Below are positions 7,010 through 14,022 of a stretch of 14,732 bases of DNA, piece by piece (the stretch's first letter is position 1; every line of letters begins with the position of its first letter). The notes under the pieces are model-generated. The model saw only the letters and a list, made by a program, of their open reading frames with translations. It had not been told where the DNA came from and made no database searches. Both the position numbers and the translations under genes were made by a program. This stretch comes from Proteobacteria bacterium UBA2996. GTDB taxonomy: Bacteria > Pseudomonadota > Gammaproteobacteria > Arenicellales > UBA868. The stretch spans positions 1-14,732 of the forward strand of contig DDZY01000152.1 of the NCBI GenBank assembly GCA_002346525.1, given 5' to 3'.

Positions 7010-8515
7010 ATGGGTTTTCGCGGCAGCGCGATGCGGATAGCCGCGGCTGCTCTCTCAGGCTTTGTCTATCCACTGGCGTTTGCGCCCTTCGATCTCTTTT
7101 GGCTCGCGCCGGTCACCATCGCCGTATTGTTCGCTGGCTGGGCGAAAGCCTCTGCCCGGCAGGCAGCGCTGCAGGGTTTTGTTTTCGGTCTGGGGATGGC
7201 ATTGGCCGGCGTCTCCTGGATTTACGTGAGCCTGAGCGAGTTCGGCAACATGCCTGCGCCTTTGGCCGGAGGTGCGGTGCTGATATTTGCAGCGCTGATG
7301 GCGCTCTATCCAACGGCGGTCGGATTGTTGCAGGCCCATCTTGGGCCGGCGAGCCCGGCGGTTCGTGCCGTGCTGGTCATGCCGGTGTTGTGGGTATTGG
7401 GGGAATGGCTTCGCGGCAATCTGATGAGCGGCTTTCCCTGGCTGTATCTTGGTTACAGTCAGGTCGATACGCCTCTCGCCGGCTTGCTCCCGATAGTCGG
7501 AACGCTGGGTCTTAGTCTCTGGCTTGCGCTTGCTGTCGGCGCACTGGTGTCCTTTTTTTATTGTGTCGGCCGGACAAGAGTGTTACCGGTCGGTGTGCTT
7601 TTGGCCCTATGCGTTTGTGCGGTGCTTGCGCGCATGCCGGCGTTTGTCACGCCTGCCGGTGAACCCCTCAATGTGGCGCTGGTGCAGCACAATGTCTCGT
7701 TGAGTGACAAATGGCAGAGCCACAACGCCAGCAATATCGCGAGCGCCTATCTTCAGGACAGTGAGGCCCTCTTTGGAGCAGATCTCATCGTCTGGCCCGA
7801 GGCCGCATTGCCTGCCTATCTGGATGAAATAGCGCCTGCGTTTTTAGCACGCCTTGAGGATCACCCAGCCGATTTTCTGATTGGCGCATTGGCACGCGAA
7901 TCATTGGAGCCAAACGCCGCCTACTACAACGTGGCCGTCGGGGTCGGAAAGGCCAGGCCACTTTATCGAAAACACCAGCTGGTGCCGTTTGGTGAGTATC
8001 TGCCCTTGTCGGGACTATTGGCTTGGCTGCTCGACTATCTCAGTATTCCCATGTCTGATTTTTCGGCCGGACCATTGACGCAGCCGCCCATGCAGCTCGG
8101 CGGGTACGCCGTGGGCGTCAGTATATGTTACGAAGATGCCTTTACCCATGTGATCAACGAGGCCGTGCCGCGGGTACAGATACTCGCTAACCTGAGTGAA
8201 GATGCCTGGTTTGGAGATTCCCTGGCTCCGCACCAGCGATTGCAGATGGCCCGTGCCCGGGCGATCGAGACGGGCCGCCCGATGATCCGGTCGAGTAACA
8301 ACGGTTTGTCGGCACTGATTGATGCCGGCGGCCAGGTGCATGAAATCGCGCCCCAGTTTGTGCGCATAGTGGTGCGCGGAGATGTGCAGCCCATGACCGG
8401 CATCACGCCGTTCGTGCGCTTTGGAAATCTGCCGGTGTTTGTTCTGGGCGCACTGCTGCTGGCGGCCGGATTCTGGCAGCGCATCCGGAGTGCCGGGAAC
8501 CCGGTTTCACGGTGA
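7010..8515 (+). CDS. lnt: Apolipoprotein N-acyltransferase Lnt
   Basis: Lnt is an inner-membrane enzyme that adds the third acyl chain to the N-terminal cysteine of lipoproteins, which is needed for Lol-dependent sorting to the outer membrane. The protein (501 residues) begins with several hydrophobic membrane segments (roughly 8-200). A periplasmic nitrilase-fold domain follows, with the catalytic triad visible as Glu264 (VWPEAA), Lys321 (YRKHQLVPFGEYLP) and Cys373 (SICYED). A last membrane helix lies at about 472-490. The ATG at 7010 sits 7 bases after a GGAG that overlaps the end of corC, which supports this start over the ATG at 7031. The position after corC is the same as in E. coli, where lnt is also called cutE. 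Confidence 0.95.
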   Translation: MGFRGSAMRIAAAALSGFVYPLAFAPFDLFWLAPVTIAVLFAGWAKASARQAALQGFVFGLGMALAGVSWIYVSLSEFGNMPAPLAGGAVLIFAALMALYPTAVGLLQAHLGPASPAVRAVLVMPVLWVLGEWLRGNLMSGFPWLYLGYSQVDTPLAGLLPIVGTLGLSLWLALAVGALVSFFYCVGRTRVLPVGVLLALCVCAVLARMPAFVTPAGEPLNVALVQHNVSLSDKWQSHNASNIASAYLQDSEALFGADLIVWPEAALPAYLDEIAPAFLARLEDHPADFLIGALARESLEPNAAYYNVAVGVGKARPLYRKHQLVPFGEYLPLSGLLAWLLDYLSIPMSDFSAGPLTQPPMQLGGYAVGVSICYEDAFTHVINEAVPRVQILANLSEDAWFGDSLAPHQRLQMARARAIETGRPMIRSSNNGLSALIDAGGQVHEIAPQFVRIVVRGDVQPMTGITPFVRFGNLPVFVLGALLLAAGFWQRIRSAGNPVSR

Positions 8516-8527
8516 TAGACTGTGGCG

Positions 8528-9433
8528 ATGACTGATCTTGAGCAAAGTCCGCTGGTCGTTGCGATCTCTTCACGTGCGCTCTTTGATCTTGAGAGCGGTC
8601 ATCAGATTTATGTCGAAGAAGGAGTCGACGCCTATTGCCAGTATCAGATTGAGCACGAAGAAGAACTGTTGCACCCCGGTGTGGCTTTTCCCCTGGTGCA
8701 GAAACTGCTGGCGCTGAACGAATCGGAAACCGAGGCGCGTCGCGTTGAGGTGGTGCTGATTTCGCGCAATAGCGCCGACACCGGTCTTCGGATTTTCAAT
8801 TCCATCGCCCACTACGAGCTCGATATTACTCGCGCCGCGTTCTCGGGAGGTGAGAGCCCGTTCCGTTACGTCACTCCTTTCAGTGCGGATCTTTATCTTT
8901 CGGCAGATCCCGCGAATGTGCGGCAGGCGCTGCAGGCCAACGTCGCCGCGGCCACGATCCTGCCCTCGCGGACCCATCGGGAGAGAAACAGCCAGTTACG
9001 CATCGCCTTCGATGGTGACGCGGTGCTCTTCGCTGATGATTCCGAACGGGTCTACCAGACTGAAGGACTGGCTGCGTTCGCGGCGTCGGAAAAGAAGATG
9101 GCATCGACGCCGATGACCGGGGGCCCCTTCAGGAAGTTTCTGCAGTCACTGCACCACCTGCAGTCGAAATGGCCGCGAAACGAGGCGCCTATCCGAACTG
9201 CGTTATTCACCGCCCGCAGTGCGCCCGCCCACGAAAGGGTGATCCGTACGCTGCGTGCATGGAATATCCGGATCGACGAGGCGGCGTTTCTCGGAGGGCT
9301 CGACAAGGGTGAGTTTTTGCAGACCTTCGGCGCTGACATATTCTTCGATGACCAGACGGGCCATTGTGAATCCGCCCGTCGCTATGTGCCCACCGGCCAT
9401 GTACCCCACGGAGTGACCAACGACGCCGCCTGA
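8528..9433 (+). CDS. Cytosolic-type 5'-nucleotidase (PF06189 family)
   Basis: The product (301 residues from ATG 8528) matches the 5'-nucleotidase family related to cytosolic nucleotidase I, which dephosphorylates nucleoside monophosphates. Visible signatures are VVAISSRALFDLE near the N-terminus (10-22), VVLISRNSADTGLRIFNSI (75-93), the HAD-like FDGDAV motif with Asp162 and Asp164, TARSAP (228-233) and the FFDDQ motif with Asp274 and Asp275. There is no signal peptide. An in-frame GTG at 8522 is an alternative start, only 6 bases after the lnt stop; neither has a strong ribosome site. The gene lies in line with lnt, so it could be the last gene of that operon, although it is not a usual member. 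Preference among AMP, IMP or deoxynucleotides cannot be read from sequence. Confidence 0.85.
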   Translation: MTDLEQSPLVVAISSRALFDLESGHQIYVEEGVDAYCQYQIEHEEELLHPGVAFPLVQKLLALNESETEARRVEVVLISRNSADTGLRIFNSIAHYELDITRAAFSGGESPFRYVTPFSADLYLSADPANVRQALQANVAAATILPSRTHRERNSQLRIAFDGDAVLFADDSERVYQTEGLAAFAASEKKMASTPMTGGPFRKFLQSLHHLQSKWPRNEAPIRTALFTARSAPAHERVIRTLRAWNIRIDEAAFLGGLDKGEFLQTFGADIFFDDQTGHCESARRYVPTGHVPHGVTNDAA

Positions 9434-9442
9434 GGGGACCAA

Positions 9443-9480
9443 ATATCGGCGTTGCTATAATTGCGTCAGACATATCGGCG
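9443..9480 (+). repeat. 9-base direct repeat flanking the protease promoter
   Basis: ATATCGGCG occurs at 9443-9451 and again at 9472-9480, 29 bases apart start to start. The two copies bracket the TGCTATAAT element at 9453-9461, one just upstream and one just after the expected transcription start. The layout suggests binding sites for a regulator of the downstream protease gene, but no regulator is encoded here. Confidence 0.5.
9453..9461 (+). promoter_or_regulatory. Extended -10 sigma-70 promoter for the DegQ-like protease
   Basis: TGCTATAAT is a consensus extended -10 element (TGn plus TATAAT). No good -35 hexamer is found 16-18 bases upstream, which is acceptable for an extended -10 promoter. 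Transcription would begin near 9468, leaving a leader of about 38 bases before ATG 9506. It separates the protease-rpe-gph unit from the lnt/5'-nucleotidase genes. Confidence 0.6.
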
Positions 9481-9505
9481 CAACCGTTTTTCTTCTGGCC
9501 TGCTC

Positions 9506-10879
9506 ATGAAACGCATTCGATGGTGGCTCCTCGGCTGGTGTCTTGCCGGCTCACTCACCCTGAATCTGCCCGCCTCGGGCGTATTGCCGATGGCGGTGGA
9601 TGGCGAGCCGCTGCCGAGCCTTGCGCCCATGCTCGCGCGGGTGCTCCCGGCGGTGGTCAACATCTACACCGAGAGCCGGGTCACTGAGCGGCAAAGCCCT
9701 TTTCATTCAGATCCTTTCTTCGAAAAGTTCTTCGGCACCCCTCCGATGCAGCAGCGTGAAAGGCGCGTCAGCAGCCTCGGCTCCGGAGTCATCACGGACG
9801 CTGAGGCGGGTTACGTGATTACCAACAGCCACGTGATCGCGGGCGCGGACGAGATCAGCGTGCGCCTGCATGACGGCCGGGCCTTTGATGCCCAAATCGT
9901 GGGGGTCGATGAAGACGCCGATATTGCGGTTGTCCAGATTGCGGCGGAATCACTCCAGCATATCGATATCGGGAATTCAGATGTATTACGGGTCGGTGAT
10001 TTTGTCGTGGCGATCGGCAATCCCTTCGGCCTTGGACAAACGGCGACTTCGGGCATTATCAGTGCGCTGGGTCGTACCGGCCTTAATATCGAGGACTATG
10101 AGGACTTTATCCAGACGGATGCTTCGATCAATCAGGGCAACTCAGGAGGCGCGCTCGTTAATCTTCGCGGCGAACTGGTCGGGATTAACACCGCGATCCT
10201 GGCACCTGGCGGCGGAAACATCGGCATTGGTTTTGCCATTCCGATCAATATGGTTCAACTGCTGACCCGCCAGATTATTGAATACGGCGAAGTGCGCCGG
10301 GGTCGCCTCGGTGTGATCGCGCAGAACCTCACTCCGGAACTTGCTGAAGCACTTGGAATAGATACCACGCGCGGAGCGGTCATCGCGCAGGTGATTCCCG
10401 ATTCCGCGGCCGATGATGCCGGTATTCAGGAAGGTGACGTTGTGGTGGCCGTCAATGAACGCGAGATTACTGATGCCAGTTCGCTTCGCAACACGATTGG
10501 TCTTTTCCGCGCCGACGAGGAGATCGAGGTCAGCTTCCTGCGTGACGGCAAACGCCAGAGTATGCGGATACGAATCCGGGCTATCGAGCCGCTGGCGGGG
10601 CAGGGCCTTAAGATCAACAAGCGCCTTGAGGGAATCCGTCTTGCGGACATCGATGATGAAGACGGCCCGCAGGGTCAGCGCGGTGTCCGCGCAGTTGAAG
10701 TGGCACAGGCCAGTCTTGCTTGGCGCGCGGGACTTCGTGAGGGTGATCTCATTATTTCAGTCAACAAGCAGCCGATCTATAGTCTGAAAGATGTCGAGCA
10801 GGCGGTCGATGAAGATGATGTGATGCTCTTGCTCAATGTGGTGCGGGGTAACACGGGTCTCTTTATTGTGATCCGCTAG
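9506..10879 (+). CDS. degQ: Periplasmic serine endoprotease, DegP/DegQ (HtrA) family
   Basis: HtrA-family proteases degrade or refold damaged proteins in the periplasm. The 457-residue product has an N-terminal signal sequence (basic MKRIR, then a hydrophobic stretch to about residue 27). The trypsin-like domain has a catalytic triad of His109 (TNSHV), Asp139 (DADIAV) and Ser213 (GNSGG), and two PDZ domains follow (about 260-355 and 370-457). The short LA loop and overall length favour DegQ or MucD over DegP. I chose ATG 9506 rather than the in-frame TTG at 9461, because that TTG overlaps the last base of the -10 element and the ATG directly begins a proper signal peptide. The stop lies 20 bases before the rpe ATG, so rpe and gph are probably co-transcribed with it. 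Confidence 0.9.
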   Translation: MKRIRWWLLGWCLAGSLTLNLPASGVLPMAVDGEPLPSLAPMLARVLPAVVNIYTESRVTERQSPFHSDPFFEKFFGTPPMQQRERRVSSLGSGVITDAEAGYVITNSHVIAGADEISVRLHDGRAFDAQIVGVDEDADIAVVQIAAESLQHIDIGNSDVLRVGDFVVAIGNPFGLGQTATSGIISALGRTGLNIEDYEDFIQTDASINQGNSGGALVNLRGELVGINTAILAPGGGNIGIGFAIPINMVQLLTRQIIEYGEVRRGRLGVIAQNLTPELAEALGIDTTRGAVIAQVIPDSAADDAGIQEGDVVVAVNEREITDASSLRNTIGLFRADEEIEVSFLRDGKRQSMRIRIRAIEPLAGQGLKINKRLEGIRLADIDDEDGPQGQRGVRAVEVAQASLAWRAGLREGDLIISVNKQPIYSLKDVEQAVDEDDVMLLLNVVRGNTGLFIVIR

Positions 10880-10882
10880 CGC

Positions 10883-10890
10883 AGGGAAGG
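10883..10890 (+). promoter_or_regulatory. Ribosome binding site that decides the rpe start
   Basis: AGGGAAGG is a strong purine-rich Shine-Dalgarno sequence. It lies 9 bases before ATG 10900 but only 3 bases before the in-frame GTG 10894, so the ATG is the better supported start. Confidence 0.6.
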
Positions 10891-10899
10891 GCTGTGACG

Positions 10900-11592
10900 A
10901 TGAAAGAAAATCTGATTGCGCCTTCGATTCTCTCGGCGGACTTTGCCCGTCTGGGTGAAGAAGTCGACAACGTGCTCGCCTCAGGAGCCGACATCGTGCA
11001 CTTTGATGTGATGGATAATCATTATGTCCCCAACCTCACCATTGGTCCTCTGGTGTGTGAGGCGCTGCGCAAGCACGGCGTTACCGCGCCCATTGACGTC
11101 CATTTGATGATCAAGCCGGTTGACCGGATCGTGCCCGACTTTGCGTCAGCAGGCGCCTCCTACATTACCTTTCATCCGGAAGCGAGCGAGCATGTCGACC
11201 GCACTTTGCAGTTGATCGCCAGTGAGGGCTGCAAAGCGGGGTTGGTGTTCAATCCAGCGACGCCGCTTGATGTGCTGGAGCATGTCATCGATAAGATCGA
11301 TATGGTTCTGCTGATGTCGGTCAACCCCGGTTTTGGCGGGCAGAGTTTTCTGCCCTCAGCGCTGGATAAACTGCGCAAAGCACGCAAACTGATCGACGAG
11401 TCCGGTCGGGATATCCGCCTTGAGATTGATGGTGGCGTGAAGGTCGATAACATTGGGGAGATTCATGCGGCCGGTGCCGATACCTTTGTTGCAGGGTCCG
11501 CGATTTTCGGCGCAGCCCGGGACCAAGATCCGAACCGCTACGATACGGTGATCAGCGCAATGCGCAGTGCATTGGCTGAATCATCATCGTGA
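10900..11592 (+). CDS. rpe: Ribulose-phosphate 3-epimerase
   Basis: Rpe interconverts D-ribulose 5-phosphate and D-xylulose 5-phosphate in the pentose phosphate pathway. The 230-residue protein is a complete TIM barrel. The start has the family signature IAPSILSADFARLGEE (6-21). Metal ligands are visible as His35 and Asp37 (HFDVMDNHYVPN), His68 (VHLM) and Asp177 (EIDGGV). The loop VNPGFGGQ spans 141-148, and the phosphate-binding GSAIF segment lies near 199-203. Length matches the family. The stop TGA overlaps the GTG start of gph. The rpe-gph pairing is common in Proteobacteria, where Gph removes a side product of DNA repair or photorespiration; with trpE downstream it matches a common gammaproteobacterial order. 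Confidence 0.96.
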   Translation: MKENLIAPSILSADFARLGEEVDNVLASGADIVHFDVMDNHYVPNLTIGPLVCEALRKHGVTAPIDVHLMIKPVDRIVPDFASAGASYITFHPEASEHVDRTLQLIASEGCKAGLVFNPATPLDVLEHVIDKIDMVLLMSVNPGFGGQSFLPSALDKLRKARKLIDESGRDIRLEIDGGVKVDNIGEIHAAGADTFVAGSAIFGAARDQDPNRYDTVISAMRSALAESSS

Positions 11593-12299
11593 GCGGCCTG
11601 ACTTCGGACCCGCCCGAACCTTCTTTTCGAACGCCTGCCCTGGGCATTCTGTTTGACCTTGACGGCACCCTGGTTGACTCCGCGCCGGATCTGGTGGGCG
11701 CCTGTAATGACATGCTCAACGCGCTCGGTCGTCCACCTGTGGCGCTTGAGACCGCTCGAGGCTGGATCGGTAACGGAGCACGGCGGCTCGTGGAAAGAGC
11801 GCTGACCGGAGATTTTGACGGTGAGGCGCCGGCGGAACTCATGGAAACCGCTTATTCGCTCTTTGAAAAGTGTTATCAGGAGAACCTGCACCGCGACAGT
11901 GTACTGTATGCCGGAGCGGATGAGACCTTGGCGCAGTGTCAAGCAACGGGCCGACGAGTTGGATGTGTGACCAACAAGCCAGGCGGTTTTACCCGGCTCC
12001 TTCTCGAAGCGATGGGGCTCAGCCGCTATCTCGATCCGATTGTCGGCGGCGACGATCTCCCAAAGAAAAAACCTGATCCGTTGCCGCTGCAGCGTGTTGC
12101 CGGGCAATGGGGATTGGCTCCTGAAGAATGTCTTCTGGTGGGCGATTCGGTGAGTGACTTTCGCGCGGCCCGGGCGTGCGGGATGCCTGTCGTACTGGTC
12201 AGTTACGGCTACAGTCAGGGACTTGACCTTTTCGAACTCGGCCCGGACGCCGTGATAGACTCGTTGGCGCAGGTGCTCAAGATAATTGATTCGGCGTAA
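11589..12299 (+). CDS. gph: Phosphoglycolate phosphatase (HAD family)
   Basis: Gph hydrolyses 2-phosphoglycolate, which arises from 3'-phosphoglycolate DNA ends after oxidative damage. The 236-residue protein has the four HAD motifs in order: motif I FDLDGTLVD with nucleophile Asp23 and Asp25, motif II with Thr128 (VTNKP), motif III with Lys161 in KKKPDPLPL, and motif IV GDSVSD with Asp186 and Asp190. The segment after motif I forms the alpha-helical cap (about 30-100). It starts with GTG 11589 overlapping the rpe stop (GTGA), so it is likely coupled to rpe. The first 16 residues are a polar tail before the HAD fold. Other HAD phosphatases share these motifs, and the context is what makes Gph the best call. 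Confidence 0.9.
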   Translation: MSGLTSDPPEPSFRTPALGILFDLDGTLVDSAPDLVGACNDMLNALGRPPVALETARGWIGNGARRLVERALTGDFDGEAPAELMETAYSLFEKCYQENLHRDSVLYAGADETLAQCQATGRRVGCVTNKPGGFTRLLLEAMGLSRYLDPIVGGDDLPKKKPDPLPLQRVAGQWGLAPEECLLVGDSVSDFRAARACGMPVVLVSYGYSQGLDLFELGPDAVIDSLAQVLKIIDSA

Positions 12300-12471
12300 G
12301 TCGTTTCAGCAGCGGCCGAGTTCCGTTGTTTCCCAGGGTGTGCCGCAGTTCAGCCGATGTGCGAGGGTACAGACCCAGTCACCGCTTTTGGGCGCAACGA
12401 TCGTTGAGTATGACCGCCTTGAAAAAATACGCGACCCGCACGAGCGATAACGCCTTCAGTATTCCCCACTG
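12300..12471 (+). other. Leader region between gph and trpE
   Basis: This is the longest stretch without a clear gene (172 bases). A weak hairpin (CAGCGG 12310-12315 with CCGTTG 12323-12328, followed by TTT) could be a partial terminator after gph. A perfect 12-base palindrome lies at 12395-12406, and a 20-codon reading frame at 12410-12472. I see no consecutive Trp codons (TGG TGG) in any short frame, so a classic trp attenuator is not supported. No convincing sigma-70 promoter is visible, so trpE may be read from upstream or from a non-consensus promoter here. Confidence 0.5.
12395..12406. promoter_or_regulatory. Perfect palindrome, possible operator before trpE
   Basis: CAACGATCGTTG is a perfect 12-base inverted repeat without a spacer, 66 bases before the trpE ATG. 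Its symmetry suits a dimeric DNA-binding regulator. It does not look like the E. coli TrpR operator. The next base pair outward does not match, so the symmetry ends at 12 bases. Confidence 0.35.
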
Positions 12472-12472
12472 A
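12410..12472 (+). CDS. Possible 20-codon upstream reading frame coupled to trpE
   Basis: ATG 12410 opens a 20-residue frame (MTALKKYATRTSDNAFSIPH) whose TGA (12470-12472) overlaps the trpE ATG as TGATG. trpE itself has no visible Shine-Dalgarno sequence, which fits re-initiation after this frame. The peptide has no Trp residue and no recognisable family. It could equally be chance, as its own ribosome site is weak. Confidence 0.3.
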   Translation: MTALKKYATRTSDNAFSIPH

Positions 12473-13965
12473 TGATTACCCAAGCGGAATATGATCACCT
12501 GGCTCGCCAGGGCTATAACCGGATCCCGCTGCATGCTGAGGTGTTGGCGGATCTGGAAACCCCGGTCAGTGCCTACCTCAAGATGGCGCAGGGGCCGTAC
12601 AGTTATCTGCTGGAATCCGTACAGGGCGGCGAAAAGTGGGGCCGCTACTCCATCATCGGCCTGCCGTGTCCCACGGTCATCCGGGTAACGGGTGATTCTC
12701 TGTTGATCGAGCAAGAAGGCGAAGAGATTCACCGTCAGGAGACCGACGACCCCTTGGCGGCCATCCAGAGTATTCACCGCCAGTTCAATGTGCCCCAGCT
12801 GGACACGCTGCCCCGCTTTAACGGCGGCTTGGTGGGCTACTTCAGTTACGACACGGTGCGCTATATCGAGCCCCATCTGGCAGACAGCGACCTGCCGGAT
12901 CCGGTCGGCGCGCCTGATATCCTGCTGATGGTCTCTGATGAGCTCCTGGTTTTTGACAATTTAAGCGGTCGTCTCCATATCGTGGTGCACACCGATCCCG
13001 AATCGGATGATGCCTATGCCGCCGGTTGTGAGCGGCTCGATCAACTGGTTGAACAAATCTCAAGCCTGTCTATTGGGCAGGCCACACCCGTCGGCCAGGT
13101 TGTGCGGGAGAGCGATTTTAGATCATCGTTCGTCCAACAGGATTTCGAAGCCGCCGTCGAGCGCTGCAAGGACTATATCCAAAGCGGTGACATCTTCCAG
13201 GTTGTGCTGTCGCAGCGCCTGTCGATCCCCTTTGAGGCAGAGCCCATTACGTTGTACCGCGCGCTGCGCACGGTGAATCCCTCGCCCTACATGTATTTTC
13301 TGGATCTCGATGATTTCCAGATCGTCGGCTCCTCACCGGAGATTCTGGCGCGCCTCGAAGAAGGCGAGGTCACGGTTCGTCCGATTGCCGGTACTCGCCG
13401 GCGAGGCCTGGGCGAGGAAGAAGACCGGCGCCTCGAAGAAGAACTGATCTCTGATCCCAAGGAACTGGCGGAGCATCTGATGCTGGTAGACCTTGGCCGT
13501 AATGACGTAGGCCGGATCGCGGCCACCGGAACGGTGGAACTCACCTCCAAAATGCAGGTCGAGCGCTATTCGCATGTGATGCACATCGTGTCCAATGTGA
13601 CGGGGGAACTTCAGGACGATCTTGACGCCATCGATGTACTGCGCGCGACCTTCCCGGCGGGCACCGTCTCCGGAGCGCCCAAGGTCCGGGCCATGGAGAT
13701 CATCAGCGAACTGGAGCCGGTGCGGCGGGGTATCTATTCCGGGGCGGTGGGTTATATCGGCTGGAATGGCAACATGGATACCGCGATTGCGATTCGCACC
13801 GCGGTCATCGCTGATGGCGAACTGCATATCCAGGCCGGTGCCGGCATTGTGGCTGACTCGGTGCCCTCGCAGGAATGGCAGGAGACGATGAACAAGGGCC
13901 GGGCGATCTTTCGTGCGGTGGCGATGGCGGTTGCCGGTCTTGATCCCGCTGCGCTGGAAGATTGA
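12472..13965 (+). CDS. trpE: Anthranilate synthase component I
   Basis: TrpE converts chorismate and ammonia (supplied by the TrpG glutaminase) to anthranilate, the first step of tryptophan synthesis. The 497-residue protein has the N-terminal regulatory domain with the LLES element (46-49) followed by VQGGEKWGRYSIIG. The large C-terminal chorismate-binding domain runs from about 224, with conserved GDIFQVVLSQR, NPSPYMYFL, SSPEILAR, PIAGTRRRG, HLMLVDLGRNDVGR and FPAGTVSGAPKVRAMEII. The LLES and NPSPYM segments form the tryptophan feedback site in characterised enzymes, so feedback inhibition is likely retained. PabB is an alternative, but the leading sequence and strong likeness to Pseudomonas-type TrpE after rpe-gph make TrpE the clear choice. 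trpG does not follow directly. Confidence 0.95.
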   Translation: MITQAEYDHLARQGYNRIPLHAEVLADLETPVSAYLKMAQGPYSYLLESVQGGEKWGRYSIIGLPCPTVIRVTGDSLLIEQEGEEIHRQETDDPLAAIQSIHRQFNVPQLDTLPRFNGGLVGYFSYDTVRYIEPHLADSDLPDPVGAPDILLMVSDELLVFDNLSGRLHIVVHTDPESDDAYAAGCERLDQLVEQISSLSIGQATPVGQVVRESDFRSSFVQQDFEAAVERCKDYIQSGDIFQVVLSQRLSIPFEAEPITLYRALRTVNPSPYMYFLDLDDFQIVGSSPEILARLEEGEVTVRPIAGTRRRGLGEEEDRRLEEELISDPKELAEHLMLVDLGRNDVGRIAATGTVELTSKMQVERYSHVMHIVSNVTGELQDDLDAIDVLRATFPAGTVSGAPKVRAMEIISELEPVRRGIYSGAVGYIGWNGNMDTAIAIRTAVIADGELHIQAGAGIVADSVPSQEWQETMNKGRAIFRAVAMAVAGLDPAALED

Positions 13966-14022
13966 ACGCTTCGCGATAGCTCCGGCCCAGCAAGGCGCAA
14001 CGGCATCGTCTGAACCCTTCAC

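Noticed and set aside
9466..9470. TCAGA as a sigma-E -10 element before the protease
   Set aside because: No GGAACTT-like -35 lies about 16 bases upstream, whereas a consensus extended -10 sigma-70 element lies just before it.
9461..9505. 15-residue N-terminal extension of the protease from TTG 9461
   Set aside because: The TTG overlaps the last base of the -10 element, and the extension would precede and spoil the signal peptide.
12300..12471. Classic Trp-codon attenuator for trpE
   Set aside because: No short frame with adjacent TGG codons and no strong terminator hairpin with a T-run is seen.
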